Below, in pieces: positions 45,501-56,820 of a stretch of 64,000 nucleotides of DNA. Position 1 is the first letter of the stretch. The number at the start of each line of letters is the position of its first letter. This DNA is from Albugo candida. Lineage: Eukaryota > Oomycota > Peronosporomycetes > Albuginales > Albuginaceae. The translations under genes and the position numbers were made by a program. The notes under the pieces are model-generated. The model was given only the letters and a program-made list of their open reading frames with translations, was not told the origin of the DNA and ran no database searches. The stretch covers positions 665,399 to 729,398 of the forward strand of contig CAJNAR010000002.1 in NCBI GenBank assembly GCA_905220665.1, read 5' to 3'.

Positions 45501-45916
45501 TGATACGTCATCATGTGATATGCACCACTTCCTGTGTAAGTTTACTAATTCTCACGCTTATTCATACTTTTATTACTCGCATTCAACTTCTTCTTGACTT
45601 CTTCTTTTTCATTTAAACTTCTGCCATATTCGACATGATTTAAATAGCATTATTCTATTCATAGGGTGACAATTCTGTCAGACAATAAATATGAGTGATG
45701 AATTGAAGCGTTGGAGCAAACTCGTTTTTATCTCACATCATGGAAAGAATGATAAAAGTATTAGGACATGCCTTATGAATTTTTGTGACGCACAAAGATA
45801 GCATCGTAATATTAACGTTTGTATGCTGAATGTATTCAGTGGCATTGCTCGAGTACGAGTACGACTGCATGCGTTAACGCTCCACAATAATTAAGAAGTC
45901 ACTGGAAGGAGCGGGA

Positions 45917-46159
45917 ATGCATGACGGATTATCTTTTTACTGTAATTTTAGCAAGCATGTATTACTGACAATTGTCTCACTCCGTAACAGGAGTGTACCA
46001 CGCAAAGAAGAATGCCTTTGCGTTGCGATTGTAGACGTTGAAGTAAAGAATAGTGCAGAAATCGTCATACAGCGGTCGAGAATGATTTCTGAAGAGTACA
46101 ACAAAGAAAATGAGGCAATACTTGGCCAAAAGGGTTTCGATCTCTTTTTAAAGTTGTAG
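45917..46159 (+). pseudogene. Unit C copy of the antisense ORF remnant
   Basis: 80-codon open stretch, RSRMISEEYNKENEAILGQKGFD, overlapping the effector 3' end on the other strand. It shares the SEEYNK block with unit B. Confidence 0.35.
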
Positions 46160-47920
46160 TATCCAAGACCACCGTAGTTAAAACCTCCTCCGCACCTATG
46201 CGGAAAAAGGAGCCCATGCATAAATTCCTTCCTGAATCGTCCCAATAGTTCCATTCCAATGTGATCTTTCGTCGATTCAAAGGAGATTGGACGAAGTGAA
46301 TGGATGTCATGATCAAACGTTTCAAGGGATATACTCACACATTGTCAGAACGGCAGTAATACGTCGTCTTCTACCATCTAGATGTATTGCCGCTCATTTA
46401 ATACGAAAAAGAGATTGTGGGCCAGAGAAAACAAGAGCAATAATTTCGGATCCTTATATTCGGCCAGCACAAATGTGACTTTTAAATCAGAATGGCTATT
46501 ACGCCTTTAAGAGTTCGACTTACGTTTTGAGATGGTGTCTTCTATCTTGGATCGATACGATTACGGGTCTTCAGGATTAGGCAAGTGATATTCGGTACCC
46601 ATATCATCTGGCATCTTGGACTTTATCATATTCCAGGATATATTTGACAGATTCGTACAAGATGTCAGAATGTTGATTGCATTCACCGTTAGCGATGATT
46701 ACAAGCCTTTTGCAGACGGATTTTTCCTTTGCAGTCATTCCCTCTGCAAGTCCACTTGTCGATTGACTTGAATTGTACCCATGGTCGTTATAGTCGATAC
46801 ACTCAGTGCACCTATCATCTTGGGATGGAGACATTCCTGACATGCTTCAGGATCCCTGCTATGGTACGCCAAAAAACATTCACTAAACTGACCCGTGCTA
46901 GCAGCCGCACCCGCCAATCCTGGCAAGATTTGTCTGCTGAATGATGGCATCTGAAAAATGCAATTAGTAGCCTGGATGACACTTGTTCAAAGTAACCATC
47001 TTGAGACTATAACCATCTTCATCGTGTTCCGTTTCAGTTATATTCTCGGCTGACAAAATCATTATTAAGCCATTAAGCGTAGACACGTCTTTCGACCCCA
47101 TCCAATGCACATATGCTGGTTTTTCAGATATCTTTAGTGGAATGATATAGCATCTTATAGGAAGTAATCCTAAATGTATCCGTGCAAATCGGGACAGCGG
47201 TCATTTTCGCACATACTAATCGAGGCGTTGGTCTCTTTGATTTAGAACGCCAATGTTGAACAGGCTTCCAGACGAGTGGGTTTGTGTGGAATTGTTAAAA
47301 TACTTCACCAGAATAGTTGTCCTGGATGGAAAAAGAGCAAAAGTCGGAATTAGAGCATACATTGGCGATACTTTCCTTTTCCTTGCATGACTTCATTACA
47401 TAAGAAGCTTGAAGCCATCCGTTTACTCCAGTAGCAGATTCTCAAAGTTCTTCGCAACTAGCTAATTGTCTCAGGCAGTTTCTGCATGCATCAGAAAAGT
47501 CAGTTATATCTATAGTCAGACATACCAGATTTTCCAGACCCTCATTGTCTCTATCTTACTATGAACTAGATCGTTCCATGCGCAGAAGATAAGCTTCCGT
47601 CGGTTCGTTGACACCGTGACGGCACATGCTTCAGAGTTCCATCCTCCAAAGTCCTCGGGCAATAACTCTGTACATTTTGAGAACCAATCCAAGAAGAAAA
47701 GACAATCATGTCGATCGTCATGCCTTCTTCCTCCGTGATCGCTATTCTACCAACTCGTGCCTCATCAAGGGGGCAATCCTGCCACTCACTGCATTCTTGC
47801 GACTTCCCTCTTCCCAAATTGACATCCATTTGTATTCTCTTTTGAATAGTTCACCGACCTGGCATTCAAGAGACTGACAAGTATGGGTGGAAAAATACTC
47901 AATGCTCTTTGAGCATGCAT
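46140..47920 (-). pseudogene. CCG-class effector, unit C copy, heavily decayed
   Basis: Begins at ATG 47920 with a signal-peptide-like MHAQRALSIFPPILVSLLNA. Recognisable pieces include QNVQSYC, a CTEC pair, QILPGLAG with CQECLHPKM, and MGTIQV, but these lie in different frames with several stops. The most damaged of the three full-length copies. Confidence 0.7.
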
Positions 47921-48162
47921 TAGAAAAACCGATATTGCGCAAAACAGCTACATTCAAATTCGAGTCATCTATTCAAATTCATGCGACGTTACAGCTATCA
48001 CGGTACTACAATATGCTGTACTTTTCTTCAAAAGAATGGAATGTTTTGCGTGGCTATTTAGTATTGGCCAATATATCGCTCTATTGAAAAAGAAGGGATC
48101 CTACTTACTCTAGTGCAAGACACTTCTAACGATAATCTTTTTTCTCTGCGGCCAAATACAAT

Positions 48163-49396
48163 AAAATTATGGTATGGCTATTTCCACCCAGGTTTCTGCT
48201 ACTTCCATCCACCACGTGACTTTCTGACCAATCAGATTACGGCGTTTTTTCTACCCAACCTTTTACCATTTCCACCCAGCCGGTGGCTTTCTGACCAATC
48301 AGATTACCGGGGTTTTTCTACACCACTGTTTCAAGATATGGCTGCAGTTTCACAGTCCTTCGTGCCGATTGAAGGTATCAGAACCCATATTTGCACTTCT
48401 TGTGTGATCCCAATTCTATATCATCCAACTTCCTCATGATTTTCGTTGCAACGTGTCGTTCACAATCTGTAAATTACTCATTTACGGATCGCCATCATCT
48501 GACGTCTGAATACTACATCTTGCGAGAAAGTATTTGAAAGTTGAAAGTACGTTCAGTCTGGCTTGATAAATGGACTGATAAGGACAGCGGTCTTTTGCCG
48601 AATTACTTACAACACGAGCAAGAATTTATAAACCTGTAAAAACATTTGCAACTTGTTCAATCCGGTTCTCAGGCGCACAAACCACCTGCGGTTGTAGGGT
48701 TATGGGATGGGCTTTCGTATATAGATATCGTACGTAGCTGTTTTAATTGAAGCTGGCATCTATATACCGCTATACCGTTTATATGCATCGCCCAACTTCC
48801 GAAGTGCCCTGTGGTGCAAACGAGTGCACGTTTGCGAAAGCTTTTTACCAGCGGAATTCTTTATACTTTAAAGGTTACTCTACATTATCTCTTACGGATG
48901 CGACACGAAAAGGCGATTGTCAGTACTCCTGGAGTCAGGCTGCTCATGGAAGATTATATGCATCCAGGGTGGTGATGAATTTGCTAGCGGTTACGTATAT
49001 TGTTAAAACCCGGTCACGTCTCTAACGTATCAGTTTGTATGTTAGGTCGGTCTTTCGAGATATTGGATCAACGTCTTTTTTCTAGATATTCGTTGGGGAA
49101 GTTTTCAATCAAGATAATATACGTCTTTTCTTCAAGAAAAAAAAACAAGAGTCAACCAAGCTATCGACGAAGTTGCCGTTTGGATTTCTTGACGAAGGAT
49201 TTGTGCGAGACAAATCACGACGAAGACAAAACAGATGGGTCTAGCAATCTTACTTCTGAGACAAGTGCCCCTAACATAATAAGGTGGGTAAAAAGTTGGG
49301 TTGAAATAACGCCGTAATCTGATTGGTCAGAAAGTCACATGGTGGGTGGAAACAGCAAAAAGCTGGGTGGAAATAGCAATACCCTAAATTATAATA
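48163..49396. mobile_element. Foldback/MITE-like element with ~110-bp inverted repeats
   Basis: 48163-48272 and 49283-49396 are inverted copies; both contain ctatttccaccca and gactttctgaccaatcagat. A third partial copy of the sub-repeat follows the left arm at 48,265-48,320. The interior (48,350-49,270) has no recognised domain. Probably a non-autonomous DNA transposon; it may belong with the transposase remnant to its right. Confidence 0.65.
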
Positions 49397-49589
49397 TATC
49401 TATTTTTAGCTTTTTTGGAGACTTTTTGGTTGGGACCAAACGCTCACGAAAAATAACCATATTAGACAGTATTGGTGAGTTTTTGAGATTATCATCGATA
49501 AAATATATTTCGAAGTCCGACACTCTGAATCAACCATGCACGTCTTAAAAAGCAAAGGAAGCACTTAAGTGCAGCATCAAAGGTAGCTA

Positions 49590-51615
49590 CGAAAAAAGAG
49601 CAAAAAACTTGGAGCAGATGAAGATGTTCATGGACGAAATGGTGAAACAATTTGCCTGAACAGCAATGATTCTTCTCATATAGCCAGTGAATTTGACAGT
49701 GAAAACGAAATAGAAAATGGCGTCGAAGATGGTGACGTAGTCACTAGCAACATAGAACGAGCTGTTCTTCTAGTTCTGTCCAACAAAAATCGCCCCATGC
49801 GCTATGTTGGAGATTCGTTGCGGACGCAAGAACGCGATGCTGGAGAAGGATGCAGCAGGCTCAAACCATTGACATCGTACTGGTAGCCGAAGGCAACGGT
49901 CGTGGAAGTTGTTGGAGAGGATGAGATCGATGCGGAAAGCGATGAAACTTACAGCGATGAAAATAGCGACGTCCATAGCAGTTTGTGGTCGGACGTGACT
50001 TTCAGCATCGTAATTGAGAAGCTCAACAAGCTGTCACAGAAGGAAAAAATGGAAAAACATGCGGCACGTGCGCGTGCCTCTGCAATACTTGCATACTTCT
50101 CCTTGAAAAAATGCGGAAGGAAAAGGATGGCCGCCAGCTCCCTTATCGCAGATGCAGCTAGAAAGGGAGTATTTTACGCAAAAATTAATTCGTACTTGGC
50201 CTTCGCCTCCCTGAAGAATGGTTCTCTTCCTGGATTGAGGCAAGGTAAGCATGCCAAACGAAAACGTTTCCTCATGATGAAGACTGTATTTTTCCTCTGC
50301 AACAGTACCTTCTTGAAAACAAGTTCAAGGTGGAACTCGCTGCTTTCACTGAACATACGAATACTAAGATCCTTGTGGGCTTGGGTTATGATCCTTCGCC
50401 AGCAATATCTGATAAAACAATGATGCGCTGGCTGAATGCCTTGAATATCTAGTGCAGTGAGGTTAAAAACGGCATCTATGTTGATGGGCATGATAGGGAA
50501 GACGTCCTTGAATACCGCCATGAATTTATCGAAAAAAAGAGAAGCTAGCACCTCAGATACCTATCATCCCACCGAGAGGAGAAGATCGCGAAGGCGAAAT
50601 AATTTGGCCATCAGCCAATGCTCGACCACTTCTTTTGGTTACCCATCACCGAAGCACGTTCTCCGCCAACGATGGTTTGAAATGCTCTGGCTGCCGGATG
50701 ACGAACAGACTTTGCGTAACAAAGGTCAAGTAAGAAGAATTTATGTGAGCGAATTCTTGTGCCCTTGTTCAGGATGACTGGTATTGAATGAAGAAAAACG
50801 AGCGTGGCTTCCTGCGCTACCACAAGAGGAATGTGTTATTATTCAACCTAGTGTCCAGCACGATGGCTGGTTGGAACAGAGGAACTTTATAGTCAAGTTC
50901 GCGATCGAGCCATGCCTACATTTGAGGCTCAATTTCCAGGAATGCAAGCCGTTTTTCACTTTGTTAACGCCACAAGCCATGCTTTCTTTTCCGACAACTC
51001 TCTCCGTGCAAATCGAATGAAGCTTAGTCCAGGTGGAACAATGTCTCTCCATGCGGTCAACAACCTGGAGCGATGTAGTTCATCAGGAGATGACTTCCCC
51101 AGAGGATTATGCAGACAAAAACCTTCTTGGAATACCAAAGGGCATGAAAATTATTCTTTAGGAACGCTGTCTTTGGCGTGCAGAACTAAAACTGGACTGC
51201 CGTGGAAGGTGTCCTCTGATGTTACAAAACTGCCGCGCAAGAAAAATCATCGCAAGCCAGATCCACTTATAGCAACAGAAGTGCATGTTGGAGGAACTGA
51301 TTGTGAGTTCTCGACACATGATTATATTTTACCCAAACTTTCATTCCGAGCTTACATGCTATTGAGAACTTATGGGGTGCTGCAAAACGATACACTCGCA
51401 AAAATGGCAATCATTTCTGGGTTGGATAGAATGAGATGGTCCCAAACGCATTGAATGCGGTAACTCTAGATGAGATACACCACCACTACCAAAAGGCACA
51501 AGGATACATGGACGTTTTTCGCAAAGGAATAATCGGTAAAGCCGCGGAATATGCGGTCAAGTAATATGGTTCGCGTCAACGTGTACCGAACCCCATCCTG
51601 ATGGACATAAACTCC
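49590..51615 (+). pseudogene. Decayed DDE-type transposase
   Basis: Plus-strand pieces in shifting frames follow a familiar transposase order: acidic N-terminus, YDPSPAISDKTMMRWL, VKNGIYVDGHDREDVLEYR (about 50,460-50,530), a QHDGWLEQRN block, then VNATSHAFFSDNSLRANRMKLSPGG (about 50,960-51,040). In that last block the expected catalytic Asp is Val. Finally IENLWGAAKRYTRK (about 51,400), with the third acidic residue, and GKAAEYAVK. These features mark a eukaryotic DDE superfamily endonuclease; I cannot name the superfamily. Dead: at least five frame changes or stops. Confidence 0.65.
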
Positions 51616-51618
51616 CTT

Positions 51619-51623
51619 ATAGC
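51619..51623. repeat. Candidate target duplication of copia element 2 (left)
   Basis: ATAGC here and at 56021-56025. Three bases (CAT) lie between it and the TG of the LTR, so either the LTR edge is offset or the match is chance. Confidence 0.4.
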
Positions 51624-51626
51624 CAT

Positions 51627-51851
51627 TGTTGTCAAATTGGAAAGTGACTATATTTGTAGGTCCTTAGTTCTCAAAAAGATAGTCTACGCCTATACCACAT
51701 TCTCTGTATCGCTACTCTATACTATTAGTAACCTATTTCTTATCTCACCTGTCTGCGCTATTAATGATCTGATCTTATCTGACTCTTGATCTTATCCGAC
51801 TCTTCTGATCTTGTCCGACTTTCTTCTGAACTCATCCTACTTTCTTCAACA
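51627..51851 (-). repeat. 3' LTR of copia element 2
   Basis: 225 bp. Followed internally by a polypurine tract (minus strand; ctcccccac on the plus strand at 51852-51860). Confidence 0.85.
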
Positions 51852-51959
51852 CTCCCCCACGATACACAATTCTTGATTTTGCCAGACGAACCAAATCCTG
51901 AAATTGCTTTGTCGAAATAGGATTCGTCAAGAAATCGGCAAGCTGATTCTTGGAGTCGA

Positions 51960-53310
51960 TATATGTGATCACAATTTTCTCATCCTTTTTATGATCACGA
52001 ATGAAATGATAACGGATGTCGATATGTTTTTTGCTCTGCTTTGATATTCGTCGTTTTTCGCTATTATGATGATACTTTGATTGTCCTCGAATATTTTGAT
52101 CTTTTTTCTTGCATACAGAGTGATAGGGCGATGTACTCCGCCTCGGCCGTACTCAGGTATACACTTTGCTGAATCTTTGATTTGAAAATAAAAGGCGCAC
52201 CATTTATCATAACCATGATTCCAGATAGAGATCTTCTGGATTCCTTGTTTTCCGCCCAATCTGCGTCACTATATGCACAAACACATAAATATTCGTCACT
52301 GCCGGTGTAATTTATCCCCATGTCACTGGTTGACTTCAAATAACGCAGGACCCTTATCGCTGCCTTCCAATGCTCTTCACTAGGCCGTTCCAGATGTCGA
52401 CTTAGTTGCCCAACTGAATACGCGATATCTGGCCTTGTTCCATTCGAAATATACAAGAGTGATCCAATCAAGGAGCGATAAGGCCTAAACTTCATTCTTT
52501 TATCTTCTTTTTCGATTGCGGACAAAACTTGGCCTTGAACATTTGGGTTTAAAACGAGCTCGGCGTCCACTTGGTTGAACTTTTCGACCATTTTATTGAT
52601 GCTTGAAGTTTGACGGATTTTCATTGAACGTTGCACTCGGTCATAATCGACTTGAATGCCCAGCATAAATTTGACTTTTCCGAGATCTTTCAACTTGTAC
52701 TTTCTTGACACTTTGTCGAAAATGGCTTTTATATCCTCCAATGTCTTTGCACTTATTGCAGTAACATGTCGTCCACATATAAGGCGATACAAACCACCGA
52801 ATTCCTCTATTTGACGAACAAATATGCACACGTCTGTTGTCTTAAAACATGTTGCTGCAGCCTGCTTCAGACCATATAAGATTCGATTCAGAAGACAGAC
52901 TTCATTAGCCTGAGCTTGAACACCGCGGGGTGGAGAAATGTAGACTTCTTCCTCCAGATACCATTGAGAAACGCTGTGTCGACATCATATTGCTGAACAT
53001 GAAATCCTTGGTGACAGCAAACCGCCAGGTAAATCCGAATGGAATTCATACTTGCAACTGGCGCATATGTGTCCATATAATCCACTCCGTATTTTTGTCG
53101 GTAGCCCAAAGCGACAAGTCTTGCCTTGTACTTTTCAACTTCACCAAATTCATTCCGCTTGAGAGTAAAAACCCATTTTGTTCCAATCACCTTCATATTT
53201 GGTGTCTTTGAAGTCAGTATCCAGGTCTCCTTTTCCTTGAGCGCTTGGAGCTCTAGTTGAATCTTTTTTTTCCATTCATCTGAATCTGGAGACCGCATTG
53301 CCTCTTTGTA
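51960..53310 (-). pseudogene. pol: Copia 2 reverse transcriptase and RNase H
   Basis: RT: TKWVFTLKRNEFGEVEKYKARLVALG, APVASMNSIR and DVDTAFLNG at 53298-52930. Next piece: LKDLGKVKFMLGIQVDYD, then RNase H SLLYISNGTRPDIAYSVG, YSDADWA and STAEAEYIAL (52831-52110). Frame changes near 52,850 and 52,150. Confidence 0.85.
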
Positions 53311-54520
53311 CTTTGATGGTACATCCTACGCAGCATTCGACTTTTCTTATTCAATGCGAAATCTTTTCTGTGGTCGTGTTTCCTCGATGTCCACTGGAAC
53401 AATGGCATCCGAAATTTCGTATGGCACGATTGAATGAGACAGCTCACTTTGGAGAAGGTGATTGGGCACAGATGGCGCGAATGTAGGAGAAGCAGTGAAG
53501 CCATCCAATCTTCCCCTGGGAACAATCTCCGTAGCTGTATTGAAATCCATGTTGACATCATCTTCCCCTTGATGTTCATCCTGTTCGTCAAACTCTTTGT
53601 CGATTTCCTTTGCATCATCGCTGTTATGCTCTCCTTCGAGAGGCATTTCTTCCTCCTCATGATGCTGGTTTTAATAGATTTTAATCGGTCTATGGATTTG
53701 TCGCAGCATACGACTTCAACATATTTGAGCTTTGGAGTTCTTGAAATTTAGCTGTACGTGCTGTTTCCAAGCGATGGCCTTCCAAATTACAGACACGAAT
53801 CCCTTTGATGTTTTCGAAATAGCCCAGAAACATGTATTTGTAAGCTTTTCTGTCGAATTTGGATCTCTTGGATTTGTCGATATGTGCATAGCCTTGAGCT
53901 CCAAACACTTTAAAGTGCGCAACGCTTGACTTCCGACCGAAACATACTTCAAATGGGGTTTTGAATTGATTTGCCGCACAGGGTACTCTATTCGTCACGT
54001 GCACAGCTATGCTCATAGCTTCTGCCCACCAATTTTCCTTCACTTGCATATGCGATAACATGCACCTCGCACGCTCCGTAAGTGTCCGATTCATCCGTTC
54101 TGCGAGTCCGTTCTGTTGTGGCGAATTTGGAACCGTGGTTTGATGTATGATTTCGGAATTTTTGCATAAGTAGGCAAATTTGTCGTTGATGTAGTGCCCA
54201 CCATTATCCGAACGCAAAGACTTGATCCCTTTTCCGAACTGATTCTCGACAAGTGCTTTGAATTCGGTAAATCTACTGAGAACTTCATCCTTGGTTTGGA
54301 TAAAATAGGCATGGATGAATCTTGAAAAATCATCGATGAATGTGACCATATACTTCACGCCACCTTGAGACCGCACTCGCATCGGTCCAGTGACATCACT
54401 GTGAACCACTTCCAAGAAGGATTTTGTCTTTACCTTTCCATAGGCATATGATCTAAATGGCTGAACAGATGACTTTGCAATCACACACCCTTCTCAAGTT
54501 TCGGACTCTTCCCAATCCAT
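53253..54520 (-). pseudogene. pol: Copia 2 integrase
   Basis: 264-codon piece (54484-53690) with HSDVTGPMRVRS, the catalytic-core FIDDFSRF, LRSDNGGHY and NSPQQNGLAERMNRTL, then the GKR/C-terminal region. The D-D-35-E residues are visible. A shorter piece to 53253 leads into RT; its frame is broken near 53,680. Confidence 0.85.
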
Positions 54521-54582
54521 TCCTGATTTTGTCTCTATATTGCGTCCAGTGACATAATTCCTTATGTTTTTCATTCTCTTCG

Positions 54583-55790
54583 TCAAAATATGACCGAACC
54601 TTGCATGCCAAAATTATTCGTCCACCGGAACGTCTTCATGTTGACCTGCCTCTCCACCAAAATGTGTGACTTCAAGTGTTGAATATCCACAATGTTTCGA
54701 TTGTCACTTTTGATTTCACAGGTAAGATTCCGAAATACAACTTGAAGTCCTTTTTCCGCCAGTGCAGATACGGAAAGTAGCTTTTGCTCGAGACCGGGAA
54801 CGTACAAAACATCATCAATACTGATATTTTTGTTGTTCCTGAGTCGCGCAAAGATGGTTCCAACTCCTACTGCATAAACCTTGCTTCCATTGGCAACAGA
54901 TATCGGAATCTTTTTCTTCATTGCTTGTAAGTAGGTAAATTCAATTCTGTTGGGACAAATGTGACTGCTTGCGCCACTGTCCAGAATGCAATTAGCTTGA
55001 TATTCCTGAAACATTGTGAATGCATGTGCTTCCTCGCTGTCGGCCTTGTTACTTTTACAACAATCCGCTTGTTTGTGCCCATACTTGCTACACCCGAAAC
55101 ACTTTCCTTCAAATTTCGCTGTGTTCCTGTCCGGCCCATTTGCTCGACCTTTTCTTTGCCAACTGTACTGCGCTTTCAGTCCCATGTCTTCCTTTTCCTT
55201 GACACTAAAGCTTTCTGATTCGCGAAGAAGCATTTCCTTCGCTGAAACATGTCCATCCCTGGGACATTCTCCAAGATCTTGATAATCTGGTCGAAATCTT
55301 TTGACATGCTTCCAAGTAGTACCACCAGCTGCTCATCCAAGTCGATGGACGCTCCAATTGCTTGCATTGAAATACACATCTCATCAAACCTCAAAAAATG
55401 ATCCATAACTCTTCCGCCTTTCTTCATCTTGAGCTCATGTAACTCCCGTTTCTTCTGGATCCTGTTGTGCAGGGAGCGCTTCAAGAAAAAGTTCTTGAAG
55501 ATGTTCTATGCTTGAGCAGCACTGCATGCTGATCTAACCATAGACTGTAAGTTGGGGCTGATCATGGTCGAAATGATCGCAAACGCCTTCATGTCATTGA
55601 TCTTCCAAATCCCAGCGTTGCTGTCATCCTCGCTTGGGGTTTGTACTGCTTCAATATGGTCCAGCAACCCCTTACGCATCAGCTGCATTCGAGCACTGAA
55701 TTCCCAGCTGGAGTAATTGTCTTCTTTCAACTTATCCATTTTTGATAGAGTTCGTAGCTGTTTGAGAAAAACAAGAGCTGTGGCTGTCAA
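54583..55790 (-). pseudogene. gag: Copia 2 gag, zinc knuckle and protease
   Basis: Capsid from MDKLKEDNYSSWEFSARMQ (about 55,739). A TAG at about 55,490 splits it, and one frame change near 55,210 separates the C-terminal part. That part has the zinc knuckle CFGCSKYGHKQADC and the protease active site ILDSGASSHICPN. Confidence 0.85.
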
Positions 55791-55795
55791 CCTAT

Positions 55796-56020
55796 TGTTG
55801 TCAAATTGGAAAGTGACTATATGTGTAGGTCCTTAGTTCTCAATAAGATAGTCTAAGCCTATACCACATTCTCTATATCGCTACTCTACATTATTAGTAA
55901 CCTATTTCTTATCTCACCTGTCCGCGCTATTAATGATCTGATGTTATCTGACTCTTGATCTTAGCCGACTCTTCTGATCTTGTCCGACTTTCTTCTGCAC
56001 TAATCTTACTTTCTTTAACA
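55796..56020 (-). repeat. 5' LTR of copia element 2
   Basis: 225 bp, about 94% identical by eye to the 3' LTR at 51627-51851. Confidence 0.85.
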
Positions 56021-56820
56021 ATAGCATGATATTGGACATGTATTACAGACCCGAAAATGTTGCGCTCTCGCATTGACTGAAATTCACGGTACAACCTGGT
56101 GCCCTCTCATTGGCTACAGTAGAGATATCTCCTAATAGGATAGGAATAATTGCGGCCAAATTTCCATTTCTCCATACAAAATCATAAAAAATCGCCAAAC
56201 TTCAACCTTTTGCTTCTTCATCCAAAGTAAACATACAAAATATCGGGCTCCATTGTAGGAAAGCCAAGTCAACGTGCTTTCAGTATATGGATAGCATTTT
56301 GTTCCATTTTGACTTTTATTGAATTGGTAGGAGTTCTTATCCCTGCAATTTATGGTCTGATGTACGTGTCTTGCACTGCATCCAGAATTGACTACTTGAT
56401 ATTAAATCGAAGGGTCTTAAACAGCTGCTCTCTTTTGTATGCGCTCCTTTCTTTATTAATCGCATTTTTATTTGTCGGAACAAAAACGCAAGGTCGCAAG
56501 AATGACCGCCAACGTTGAAAGCTTTCTAATGCTTACACTTTTGCGATATGAATGATTTTGATAGCATTACGCGAGGTTCTTATAGCGCATGTATGCCGTT
56601 ACAACACAGAACAAATATCGGCAACTAATTGGCTCTCAAGTTCACGAAATATCACATATGCTCTTGCTACAATAAATAGTAGTGCCACTCTAAACACAAG
56701 CTTCAATGAAATAATCATCCTTGGCATTTCTCAAGGGAAACAAGAAAGATGCATTAGGTTCAAATATTCCCATAAAAGATATTGAAAGTTTCTTTAATCC
56801 ATAAGACTACATAAAAAACA
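56021..56820. other. Remainder of unit C up to the satellite
   Basis: No intact gene. 56,430-56,650 resembles unit A 22,125-22,340 and unit B 35,250-35,460 (cattacgcga ... cttatt block), which shows that unit C resumes here after the insertions. Confidence 0.5.

Larger units (their letters stand above)
51627..56020 (-). mobile_element. Ty1/copia LTR retrotransposon 2, minus strand
   Basis: 4.4-kb element: two 225-bp LTRs (TGTTG ... AACA) differing at about 13 positions, and gag-zinc knuckle-protease-integrase-RT-RNase H on the minus strand. Much better preserved than element 1 but with one in-frame stop in gag and several frame changes. It lies just behind the transposase remnant and so interrupts unit C. 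Confidence 0.9.
42840..56760 (+). repeat. Segmental duplicate unit C, split by insertions
   Basis: Third direct copy: ARFRP1 pseudogene, about 1.2 kb of unit-specific sequence, effector pseudogene to 47.9 kb. It then breaks at about 48,130 and resumes at about 56,420 with the marker that follows the effector in units A and B. The 8 kb between are mobile elements. It ends near 56.8 kb against the satellite. Confidence 0.7.
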
